A DNA stretch of 64,000 nucleotides, taken from contig KE546967.1 in NCBI GenBank assembly GCA_000442125.1, positions 868,001 to 932,000 of the forward strand. Reading direction: 5' to 3'. The translations under genes and the position numbers were made by a program. Positions 25,320 through 37,198 of the stretch are shown here, in pieces. The notes under the pieces were generated by a model, which was given only the letters and a program-made list of their open reading frames with translations, was not told the origin of the DNA and ran no database searches. The stretch comes from Opeltia flavorubescens. Lineage: Eukaryota; Ascomycota; Lecanoromycetes; Teloschistales; Teloschistaceae. Numbering within the stretch: position 1 is the first letter of the stretch; each line of letters opens with the position of its first letter.

Positions 25320-27280
25320 ATGTCGGGGAACCACGTCATGAGCAATAGGAATAGCACACCCGACGCATCGAACTCATCCCTCAGACCCCCTCGTAGCCTT
25401 GGGACCGGGCATCATCTTCGTGCATCAGCGGATATGTCTGGTTTTTCCTCCTCTCCTCTCACCACTCGCGGAATCAGGCCTTCATCTGAGGTGTATTATA
25501 ACCAATCCCAACATTCCCACGGTCCAGGTAATCCCGATGATGTTATGGATAAAGCTGCTCAGCAATGGATCGCGGATATCGATCAATATGAGACTACACT
25601 CGAGGAAATGGCAGCAGCCACTTTAGACCAAGATTTTAAAGACGAACTTGCTGCCATAGAACAATGGTTCAAAGTCCTCAGCGAAGCCGAGAGGACGGCT
25701 GCCTTGTATGCGCTGTTGCAGCAGACCACCCAAGTCCAGATTCGCTTCTTTATACAAGTGCTCCAGCAGATGGCCAAAAGTCATCCAATGTCNGGTGTAC
25801 TCTCCCCAGCAAATTTTGGGGAAAAGGGTAGGACTTACTCAATCGTATCGTCATCGTCTCTTCACTCACACACCATAGATGCAATGTCCAATCGCCTCAG
25901 TGACGCTATGAGCAAGCTCAATGTTGAAGGTTCTCGCAACTCCCTTGGACGTCCGCCACCCTCGCCAGGTAACAAAAGGAACTCTGGACTTGATGCATCC
26001 ACGATCAATGCCATGTTCCCTGACGCCGCTGCCGCGATCGCAAAGAAAAAGGCAGAATATACACAGCAAACTGGGAATGCTCCTACCTCAAACCGCAACA
26101 GCGCCGCTTTCGGCGATAGATCATCGCTAATAGCACCGTCTATTGCTACGACCGCTGAAGTCATCAAAGAGAATGTCGCACAAGTACCTCCTACACCATG
26201 GGGTCAACGTCACAACGAGAGTCGACCGAAATCATCTTCAGGCCCGCAGCCAATGAATCAGCAAAGCCTACCACCAACCGCGGCTTCGTTGCGTTCACCC
26301 AGGCCTCTGCAATTAGCCAGTAATGGTATCGCTCAAAATACCAATGTCAGCACAATCGATAATCATAACGATCAGCCTGTACTCTCGCCCTACAACATCG
26401 GCGGCGCTAGCTGGGCATCGATGACAAATACCCCCATGGTAGCTAATTTTGGCACCCAACAACCCTCTACTCAGGCTGACATGGTGGCTAATGCCACTGC
26501 GATGAAGCTTGCTGCGCTTTCGACTGTTAATAATCGTATTGCCTTGGACGATGTACGCAAGTATCGTCGGACGAAATCCAATGACGGTGATGGTAGTGTT
26601 AATCAACTCCCATTGTCACCAGGTCTTCCAGCAACAAACGTATTGGTTGTGAACGAAAGCGGTCAGTTAGTGAACTCGCAGCCCCTCAGCGCGCAACAAC
26701 TAGCTGCTCTACAGGCGCAGCAGCAGGCAGCCTATACTGTCAACCGATCCAGACCCAATTCACCAGGAATCGCAATGCAGGCAGGGAACTATGGGAGCCT
26801 GGGATTTGCCGCCCCTCAGAGTAATGGTTACTTGGCCGCTTATGATAGTTCCAATGGTGTTGGTAATAGTCTCAGCAGTCTTGGCGTCGGACACCTGGGC
26901 TTTGGCCAACCTGGAGCTCATGAAGGTTATATGTCGGATCACTCTGAGATGGCACGGGGAAGATCTCCAAGGGGACGGAGAGGCACCTCCAAGCCACCAG
27001 AGGATCCTACCGATATAACCTTGTTGCAGGACATTCCTGCATGGTTGAGGAGCCTGAGGCTTCACAAATATACAGACAACCTGAAGAGTATGAAGTGGAC
27101 AGATTTGGTGGAGCTGGATGATAAAGGGCTGGAGGATCGCGGTGTTAATGCTTTGGGAGCTCGCCGAAAAATGCTTAAGGTAAGTGACGGCTGACCACTC
27201 TGCTAAAAGATGATGACAATTAATGCACCTCTCAGGTATTTGAGCAAATTAAGGAAGCCAGGGCCGAAGGCAAGCTTTGA
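25320..27280 (+). CDS. VTS1: Vts1-type SAM-domain RNA-binding protein (Smaug family)
   Basis: Exon 1 runs 25320-27179 and exon 2 27236-27280, joined by a GTAAGT...CTCTCAG intron, giving 634 residues. The C-terminal SAM domain (about 565-634) carries [20 protein letters not shown] and [17 protein letters not shown], typical of Vts1/Smaug. A helical N-terminal block (about 78-157: [37 protein letters not shown]) is also conserved in fungal Vts1 proteins. The middle is Ser/Asn/Gln-rich and probably disordered. In yeast the SAM domain binds CNGG-type hairpin loops and recruits the Ccr4-Not deadenylase, leading to mRNA decay; the same is inferred here. One undetermined base at 25793 leaves residue 158 unknown without breaking the frame. 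This is the last gene before the AT-rich block. Confidence 0.94.
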
Positions 27281-27850
27281 TCAGACACTTGTATGTTTGT
27301 TCTATGAGACCTATTTTCTTGCCCTTCGGGAAAGATTGTTGATCTGAGTCCATTTGTCAAACTTTGTAGCAGCTGGATTCTGTGCGGCAGTGACTGCCGT
27401 CTAACCAAATTGATTTTTCAGAAACTTCCACTGTTCTACGAGTTGAGCCTGGGTCTTAGGTACCGAGTCTATGACAGAATGAGTAGCCTATCAGATATTC
27501 AGTATATTGGACTTGTACCACGGGAAGTGTTTCCTACGATCTATAGTCGTATTGTCCTTGTAATGCTGTTCAGGCCTAATCGGAATTAACGCTTCCTTTA
27601 TATCTTTCCGCTTCTAATTGTTTCTTTCTTCTCTTGCAATTCCTCGTCGGAATGGGTTGGGGAAACCCATACCCAACCCGTACCCAACCCGGCGTGGGTT
27701 GGGTTCATCCTGAGTTTGTAAAACGAGCCCCGGAATTAAGGTTTGGCTCAGATAGCTCAAGCAGCTCCAGGAGCACATTATATCTCAGAGTCCGCAGGGC
27801 TATTTTACCTTTGTCTAAATCGCTCAGCGCTCGTCTAGTAAAATACTGAA
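27281..27850. other. VTS1 3' flank and transition to AT-rich DNA
   Basis: The VTS1 3' UTR should lie in the first 250 bp. From about 27,840 base composition turns abruptly AT-rich. An imperfect palindromic GT/CA-rich patch is at 27,653-27,705. No gene was seen. Confidence 0.6.
27653..27705. repeat. Inverted GGGTTGGG / CCCAACCC cluster
   Basis: Two copies of ACCCAACCC (27671-27679 and 27682-27690) face GGGTTGGGT at 27696-27704 and a related TGGGTTGGGG at 27653-27662. Such clusters occur at the ends of short TIR elements. No second end was found, so it may be a remnant. Confidence 0.5.
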
Positions 27851-28002
27851 TATAGAATTAATAGTATAGGCAGCTTATTTTTCAATCTAGATAAATCTAA
27901 AAAATAAAATTACCAAAGTTTATTATTTATTATCTAGAATACAACTGTTTATTTTTTAAATTTTATTTATAAATTTAATAAAAATAATATAGATTACTAG
28001 CA

Positions 28003-28790
28003 CTGGGCCACCGTCCCAATAGGATTTTGCTGCTGGCAGCTAGCAGCTAGTAGAACTGAGTAGTAGACTGGTTAAATCGGGTCGCGTCGATTCGGGTCGA
28101 ACCCGGGTCGGTATTAATTTTTAGGACTAAAACCCGACCCGATTAAAATCGGGTCGAATTCAGTTCCTAAATCTAATATCGACTATAACCCGATTCTACC
28201 TAATTTTAATATAAAAATAATAAAAAAATTGATATTAATTTTGATAAAATTTTTAATATAAATATTATAATATAAAATATATTATAAATATTATAAATTT
28301 TTTATTAAAAAACTAATCAATTAATATAATTATTATAATTTTTTTATACTAGTATAATTTTTTATAAAAATTTATAATTCGATTCGAATCGATTTCGATT
28401 TCTAATTTTATTTAATATATTCGACCGATTAATTAATCTATTAAATAGTAGGACTGGTAATCAATTTCTAACCAATTTAATATACCTAAAATTTTTATAT
28501 ACTATAATATTATTTATTTTAATTTAATATTAAAATTTTTTATATTATTAATATATATTTATTAAACGCTTAAAATTAAACTATTATATATATTATTATA
28601 TATAAAATTTATAAATATATTAAATTATAAAAAAACCAGTTATTTTAATAATTAAAATTCGAAAATATATTAAATTAAAAATATTTCTATTTTTATTCGA
28701 TATTAATAGATAAAAATTTATATTTATTTCGAGTCGAAAAATTAATAAAAAATAATTTCTAATATATATATAATAAATAATTTAAAATTT
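28003..28790 (+). repeat. Repeat family D, copy 1, interrupted by a hAT-like element
   Basis: The left end (GGGCCACCGTCCCAATAGGA at 28006-28025) and the part after 28,449 match the start and body of copies at 29,024, 54,808 and, reversed, 63,273. The copy is split by the short TIR element at 28,064-28,440. Its first 60 bases keep many CpA/TpG sites, unlike the other copies. Confidence 0.65.
28064..28440 (+). mobile_element. Short non-autonomous hAT-like TIR element, copy 1
   Basis: Left end TAGACTGGTTAAATCGGGTC and the reverse complement of the right end, TAGATTAATTAATCGGTCGA, form terminal inverted repeats that differ mainly by C-to-T and G-to-A changes. The 8-bp flanks are CTGAGTAG (28056-28063) and TTAAATAG (28441-28448), identical apart from such transitions, consistent with an 8-bp target duplication as in hAT elements. 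Length 377 bp, no coding capacity. TCGGGTCG-type subterminal motifs resemble those of hAT MITEs. It sits inside repeat D copy 1, so it is younger than that copy. Confidence 0.7.
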
Positions 28791-29023
28791 TATTAATAAT
28801 AATAAAAAATTTATATAATAATAATAGAAAATTTTTAATTATTAATTTCAATAAATAATTAATAAAATAAAAAATATATATTCAATAATATATTATATTA
28901 TATATTAAAAAAATTTATATATTTTTTTATTTTTTTAAAACTATTTTTTATTAAATTTATAGAAATATTTAAAAAATAATAATAATTAATATTTTAATAT
29001 TATATTATACTATAAACGAATAT

Positions 29024-29390
29024 TAGGCTATTATTTCAATAGAATTTTATTATTGATAACTAATAGTTAATAGAGCTAAAAACCAGTTTCTAGCTAGTTT
29101 AATACGCTTAAAGCTTTTATATATTATAATATTATTAATTTTCGTCCGATTTTAAAAATTTTTATATTATTAAAATATATTTATTAAATACTTTAAATAA
29201 AATTATTTTATATACTAGTATATATAAAATTAATAGAATTATTAAATTATAAAAAAACCAGTTATTTTAATAATTAAAATATTAAAATATATTAAATTTA
29301 AAATATATCTATATTTATTTAATATTTACTAATAAAATTTATATTTATTTCGAGTCGAAAAGCTAATAAAAACCGTTTTATAATATATAT
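29024..29390 (+). repeat. Repeat family D, copy 2
   Basis: About 370 bp parallel to copy 1, from TTAGGCTATTATTTCAATAG to a conserved block with ATTTCGAGTCGAAAA near 29,350. Strongly AT-shifted. It ends about 90 bp before the LTR of element A. Confidence 0.65.
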
Positions 29391-29477
29391 ATAATATAAA
29401 ATAATAATATTAGATTAAAAATAAAAAAGTTCGAAATTTTTTTAAAAAAATTTTTAGAAAAAATTTATTTATATTAT

Positions 29478-29734
29478 TATTACGGTTGGCGATAGTATAA
29501 TTTATTATAATATCGTAGAACTATTATATAACTACGGCTAAAACGTTATATCGCTATATTATATTAGTAAAAAAAGGGGTCTATATAATTAAAGGAATTC
29601 CCTTTAAAATTTATANCTTTTTAGATATTAATATATATATATTCTCTATATATAATTCCGTATATATAATAATAGAATATTAAATTATTATCTATATTTC
29701 TATATAATTTCTCTACTATTATATCCTTTTTATA
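29478..29734 (+). repeat. 5' LTR of element A
   Basis: About 257 bp, homologous to the repeats at 52,604-52,849 (same orientation) and to 36,944-37,198 and 44,366-44,622 (opposite orientation). All four share the block around the CTCTATATATA motif and the CTATTATATCCTTTTTATA-like end. Confidence 0.75.
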
Positions 29735-32700
29735 TTTTAATATTTTTATTCTTTATAAAAAGCAGTTCGATTATATCGCGAAACTATAATATAAAATAGT
29801 AATAAGAATATTATAGTTATAACTAGATTATAACTATTAATAAATATAATTATTTAATAAAATAATAATATAAATAAACTTATTAGTAATATTTTAAATA
29901 TAAAAATTTAAATTTTTAAAATAAAATAAGCTCTAGTTTATTAATAAAAAAGGTTAGAAATATTAAAAGTTTAAAAAAAAATTAAAACTTTTAAAGTTAT
30001 TAATTATAATATATTAATAATAAGTTTTTAAAACTTTAATTAACGATTTTAAATATATTAAAAAATAAAAAATAAATAAAAAATCGAAATTAAAGATCCC
30101 TAATTTTATTTAATATAAAAATAAAAATTATATAAAATATACGCTATTTAAATATAAATATAAATATATTTTTAAAATTTATTTAATTATATATAAAATA
30201 AAAATTTTAAAATTTTTATTTAATATAAATTACTTTAATCGCTATTTAGTAAATATATAAAATCGAATTAAAAAAATAAATTTAAATATTAGATTTAAAA
30301 TAATTTAAAAAAAATAATTAAAATTTTTATTAAATTAATTTAATTTTTAAACTATTTATAATATTAAAATAATATTATAATATTTTAATACGAAATATCG
30401 CGATAAATAAAATATTTTTTTATTTATTAAATATTTAAAAAATTTTAAAAATTATATAAAAGAATTTTTACTAGATTATATTCGAGTAAATATTTTAAAA
30501 AACGCTTTTTAAAGTAGTATAGCTAATAAAATATTTAAAATATTTAATTTTCTAAAAATATATTAAAAAATTATTAATTAAATAACTAAATTTAAATCGA
30601 TTTAATTATAATATTAAATATATATTAATTATAATAATATAAATATTAAAGTATTAAATTTTAAAAACTATAGAAATAATTAAAAAAAATAAAATTTATT
30701 TAATATTACTATATTAGCGATTAATATAAATATAATAATAATTAATCGCGGAAATTATAAAGGCTAGTATAATTTTTAAAAATATAATTTAAATAGTAGT
30801 CGTGAATTTTATAAAAATAGCGACGTATTAATAATAATTATCTATTAAAAATATAGTAAAAAAGGTTATAAAAAACCCGATTACCTTTATAAAAAAAAAA
30901 AAAAAAAAAAATCTAATAAATATTACCTTTATATTATTATATCGCTAATAAATAAAATTAAAAATATTTTATTTAATTATAAATATAATTATTTAAAAAA
31001 AAAAAAAAAAGTTTAATTAAATATATTTATTAATTATAGTATAAACTTAAATTTTATAATATAATATTATATAAAAAAGCTAAAATTATATAATAGCCGC
31101 GATATTAAAGCGCTGGTTAAAATATTAAATAATATAAGTTTAATTTATTTTTAAAAATATAAGCTTATAGTTAATTTTATTAATTTAAAAAAAAAATTTA
31201 AAATAATAATAAATAAATATATTAAAGCGAATATTAAATTTTTTAATATTATATTTAGTCTTTTATAACTATATTAATATAATTTAAATATTAATTAAAT
31301 TTATATATAATAAATATAACGCGATTCTAGCGTTATTTTAATAGGAATAGATATTAAACTAATCCTAGTTAAAAAAATAGAATATTTATTAAAAGTAAAA
31401 AGATTTAAATAATTATATCTTTTTAATATAAAGTTATATAATAAAAATAATATAATCGCTTTATATAACGTTAAAAAGGCGATTTTATTTAAAAAGTATA
31501 CTAATTTAAAAAAGGTTTATAACTTTTAAAAAGCTAATAAATTTTTTAAATATTTTATAAATAATTATANTTTTAAAATAACNNNTAATNTATTNTTTAA
31601 ATTTTTATATAATTTTTTAATTATTAAATTAAAGATTTTACGGATTTATATTAATAAAAATTTTATAAAAAAAATTATTTATTATTTAATATCGCGAGTT
31701 AATATTCTAATTATATTTATAAAAAAAACGGTAGTTTTCGCTTTTATATCGACTATTAAAAGCTAAACCGGATTATTATTAAAAATCGGTATTATTTTTC
31801 TTTAATATTAGAAGCTTTAAATAAATTATATAAAATAATAATTTTTATTTATTTAAATATCCGGAATACCTATTATTATATTAGAATCTAAAAGGGCGAT
31901 AAATAAAAAATAGTATTTTATATTTATTATAATTATTTTAAATATTATATTATATTATTTAATTTAATAAATATTTTAATTATCTTTTAAATATATATTA
32001 ATAATATTTTTAGAAATTTTCTAGATCTATTTATTATAATATATATAAATAATTTATTTATTTATTTAAAAAACAAAGTCAAATATTTAATATATATATA
32101 AAAGGTTTTAATAAAATTATTATAATATAAATTATATATTAAATTAAAAAAATATTTATTTAATATATATAAAATTAGATTTATAAAATTTATTATTCGC
32201 TTTAATAGTATTATAATAAAAAAATTCTATATTAAATATAAAAAAAATTAGTTTCTTTTAAAATTATATTATAATATATAATATTTTTTTAAATTTATAA
32301 ATTTTTACCGATATTTTATTAAAATATTTTTATAAGTAGTATTATTATTAATATTATTATTAAAAAGCGATAATAAAAAAAATTTAATATTAAATTTATT
32401 TTAATTAAAAAAGTAATTAGTATATTTAAAATATTAAAAAAATATTTTATAATAGTATTTATTCTATAATAATTTAATTATATATTCTAGATTTATATTC
32501 AAACCGATATTTTAAAATATACTATTTTAGTAATTATTTTGTAACTTTTTAATATCGGTATATAAATTCGCTAGTATTTTATTATTTACTAGTTCTATAA
32601 AAAAATAATAATAAAATATAAGTATAATATTAGAAATTTTAAAATATTAGCTATAAATTATATTTATAAATAATAGCGATATTATATTAAAAGAGCCCTT

Positions 32701-35700
32701 TATAGAATAAAAATTATTATTAATTATATAAATTTTTATAACTTTTTTATAAAAAAAAACTAAATTATAAAAATATTAAATAATAAAAATAATTAATTAA
32801 ACTAGAATTAAATCTAAAATATAAATCGAATAAATTAAATTTTATTAATATAATATTATAAAAAAACGATTAAAAAATATTTAAAATTTATACCGCTTTT
32901 AATATTTTAAATTAAAAGTATATCTATTTAATTTTATACTCTAGAAAGTTCTAGGAAAATTTTAGAGAAAATATAAAATTAATTATAGGTCTTTTAAAAA
33001 TCTAGCGCTATTTATTTAAAACTTTTATAGAAAAAAATAAAAATAAATCCGAGAGCTTATAAAAGATTTTAAATAATATTAAAAAATTATTAAAAAATAA
33101 TAAAAAAAGCTATTTTAATAATAAAATATTATTAATTAATTTTAAAAATATTTAAAAGAACTTTTAAAAATTATTTAAAAATATTAAAAATATTATTAAA
33201 AATATCTAAAAAGCGATAATAATATATTATATAATAAAAAAAGCGAAAATTAATATTTTTAATAAAAAAGATAAACTTTTAAAAAATACCTTTAAATATA
33301 AATTTTTAATAAAAAATTACGTATTTTATATTTATATAAAAGAGCGCGATAATAATATATTATTTATATTTTTTTATAATTAAAGGATATTTTTAATATT
33401 AATAGAAAAAAAAAATAAAAACGCTTTAAAAAATAATATAAAAATATTAATTCCGTTTTTTATAATTAAAAAAAGGTCTTTTAAAATAAAAAAGAGGTAA
33501 ATATTAATAAAAACTTATAATTTTAGAATATATAAAAAGCTAAAAATTTTTTATAAATTTAATATTACTATATATAATAATATTTAATTAATTTTTTTAA
33601 ATAATTTTAATAATTTTAAAAATTTATAATCGAGGTAATAAATTATTAAAAAAATAATTATAGAAAATATATATAATATACCCCCGCTATTCTTCCGCTA
33701 TATTATAAAAAAATTTTAAAAATTTAATAATATAGCTAAAAAATAAATATTTTTATAAAAAAAATTATTTAATAATTTATTAAACGTTTATATAGCGCTA
33801 AAATAGTTTAATAAAAACTATAAATAATATTAGAATTAAAAATAACTTTATTATAATAGGAAATAGTTTTTATTTTTTAATATAATTAAATAAAAAAATT
33901 TTAAATATAATTATAATAATTTTATAATAGATTATTTTAGCTATAAAAAAATATTAAAGTTTATTTATTAAAAATACTTTTAGTTAAATATAATAAAAGA
34001 TATTAAATACTATATATATATTTATAATATATATTATTAAATAAAACCTATAAGATATAAATTATATAATAAAATATAATCGTTAAAAAGATTTTTAAAA
34101 CTATTTAATAATTTAATTATAAATTTTATTACTAATCTATTTTTATATAAACGTCTCCGCGTTATATATAATTTAATTCTTATAGTAGTCGACCGCTATA
34201 TAAAATTTATTATATATATTTTATATTAAATAACTATAATTATAGAAAAACTAGCCGATATTTTTATTAATAAAGTATATAACTATTATAGTATATTTAA
34301 ATCGCTAGTTTTTAATTAAAAAATTTTTTTTACTTTATAATTTTAATTTATCTTTCATTACTATTTAAATATTAAACGCTATTTAAATACTATTTTTTAT
34401 TTATAAATTAATAGGTAAATTAAATAATAAAATTAAATTTTAAAATAATTTTTAAAAAATTTTATTAATTATAATTAAAACGATTAAAATAAATAACTAC
34501 TTTTTAAAGAATTTATATATAATAATAGTAGATATATCTTTACTAGTATAATACCGTTTTTTACTACTATTAATAAATATTTTAATTTGGAAAATAATAT
34601 TTAAATTAATAATATTAAAGATAATATATTTAAAACGCGTTAATATATTCAAAAATATATATATATATATATATTTAGTTTAAAAACTAATAGAAAATAA
34701 TAATAAAAAAATAATTTAAATATTATAATTAAAAATATTCTATAAAATTATTTATTATTAATAATATAATATAAATATATAAGTATAATATTAAAATAAA
34801 AAAATTTATAAAAAAACTAAATTATAAATTTTATAGGCCTTTTAAAATAATAAAACCGGTAAATTTATAATTATATTATCTAAAATTTTTAATATTAATA
34901 GGTCGTATTTATTTTATTTTTTATATTTTTCTCCTCGAGCTATATATAATAGTAGAAAAAAAAGGTAAAAAGAATTTATTATCTCTATTTATTAATAATA
35001 AAAAATAATATAAAATTAAAAAAATATTAAATTTAAAATAATATTATAAAAAACTATAATATATAATAAAATAATTTAATTATAATTTTAAAAATAATAA
35101 CTAGTTTAATATTAAAAAAATATTAGAAACTAGTAAATATATAAAGGACTTTTATTATATATATTTTAAAAAACCGTTAAATAATAATAAAAAAAATTTT
35201 TTAAAAGGGAGGCGAAAAAAAAAATAAATTATAATTAAATTATACTAGTATATTTGCCGTTTTCGGCGGCGATTAAATATTTATATTTAAAAGTTAGTAT
35301 ATAATTATTTAAATTTAGATTAAATTATAGTATATTTTTATATTAATACTATATATAAATATTCTACTACTATTTTAAAAAAAAAATTTAAGTTTAAATT
35401 AATTTAGTCTAGAAGAAAAATTTAAAACCGCTTATTATTTAAATTTTTTATTTAGAATTATTCGTTCTAATAATAGAATATTTAGGAATTTATTTTTAAT
35501 TTACGACTATTTATATTATTATTTTCGAGAATTTTATTATTTAATTTATTTAACTATTTTTAGATATTTTTAATACTATTTTCTATTATAATTTTAAAAT
35601 TTTTTAATTTAGTATTTAGTTTTAATATATATTCTATTATATAGGCGAATTAATATTAAATATTCTTTTTTTTCGATTCGGCTATAATTAATTCCGGTAA

Positions 35701-36853
35701 ATAACTATAGATTTTTTAAACGGGGTAAATATAGAGCTAAATATTTTTAATATAAATACAAATCTAAAACTTTTAAATATAAATATAAATATAAAGCTTT
35801 TAAATATAAATACGCGGTTAAACTTTCTAGATTTTTTATACGGAGGCGTTTAAAAGACTCTTCGGCGCTTTTATATCCTTTTTTAAAGTAGAAATAGGCG
35901 AAAACGAATAGGATAGTATACGCTTTATACTAGATATAAAAACCGAAGTTTAAATAGCTAGAGCTGGGTTTATAATTAATATAGGTATTATTATTTATCA
36001 TTAGTATAGTAGCCCGGGATATTATTTAAAATTAATAAGTTTACTTTTACTATTTTTCGCTACTATATAAATAAATTCGTACGAATAATAGAATTTAAAT
36101 TTTATACAAATATTAATATAAATCTTTTATAATATTTTTAAATATCGAGGCTTTTTTTATTATTTTAGCTACCGAACTAGTTAGAATATCTATAAATATA
36201 AAGTATAATTTTATATTTACTAGGGCTTATAATATAAACTCGTTCCCTATATATATAATTAGAGTAATATTTATTATTAAATAAATTTTACTTATAGTAT
36301 CCCTCGAAATAACTAGAATTTATACTTTTATAAAAATAGTATATATTGATATTATTCTAATTATTATTAAAAATATAGATAATTAGCCTATACTACTATT
36401 TATTATAGATCTAGACCTATTTATAATTAGCCTATATTATTTATTTATATAAAAGAAGCTTGTATAAATAGGTTTTTATCTTTAAATTTTAAACCGACGT
36501 TTCGATTGTTAAGCTAGTATTTTCGAATAATATAATAGAACTCGCGTAAAAAAATATATAAGCGGATCGATTTAGAAGTAATAAATTTTTTAAAATTTCG
36601 AATAATAATATTCTTCTTTATACTATTATTCTAGTATTTATTATTAAATAGATTATATTTAAATCTAGTTATTTCGAAACGTTTAATAAATAATTTTAGT
36701 ACTAGACTATTATAATAGTACACGCTAAGATTTAAATTATAATCGACTGAATATTCAGGCTAAATATATAGAGATACTATAAATAACTATATATAGATAA
36801 TATAAAAGCGTACGGGATTACGCGTAAAGGTAATAAACAAATTATTTTAAATA

Positions 36854-36889
36854 TTCTAAACGTTCTAGACGTTCTAGACGTTCTAAGCG
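36854..36889. repeat. 9-bp tandem repeat TTCTAGACG, four copies
   Basis: Four near-identical units (TTCTAAACG, TTCTAGACG twice, TTCTAAGCG) lie within element C, 55 bp from the left end of element B. They contain more G and C than their surroundings. Confidence 0.75.
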
Positions 36890-36943
36890 TTCTCTAATTC
36901 AAAATTAATATAGGTTAAAAGTTGTTTAAAAAGTTTAAAAAAG

Positions 36944-37198
36944 TATAAAAAGAATATAATAGCAGGGAAACTGTATAGAAGTATAGGCAATAATTTAGTA
37001 TTCTACTATTATATATATAGAGCTATACGTAGAGAATATATATATCAATATCTAGAGAGCTATAAATATTAGGGGGAATTCTTTTAACTATATAGGCCCC
37101 CTTTTTTACTAGTATAATATAGCGATATAACGTTTAATTAAAATTATATAACAGTTTTACGATATTATAATAAGCTAGATTATTATTAATTATAATAA
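36944..37198 (-). repeat. 3' LTR of element B
   Basis: About 255 bp, parallel to 44,366-44,622. It keeps more CpA/TpG sites and C-runs (a block of seven C within GGGCCTATATAG-like sequence on the reverse strand) than the other three LTRs. Confidence 0.75.

Noticed and set aside
27653-27705. Telomere-like G-rich repeat
   Set aside because: Units are GGGTTGGG in both orientations, not a tandem TTAGGG array, and genes do not end here.
36854-36889. CRISPR-like array
   Set aside because: Units of 9 bp without spacers in a eukaryotic transposon.
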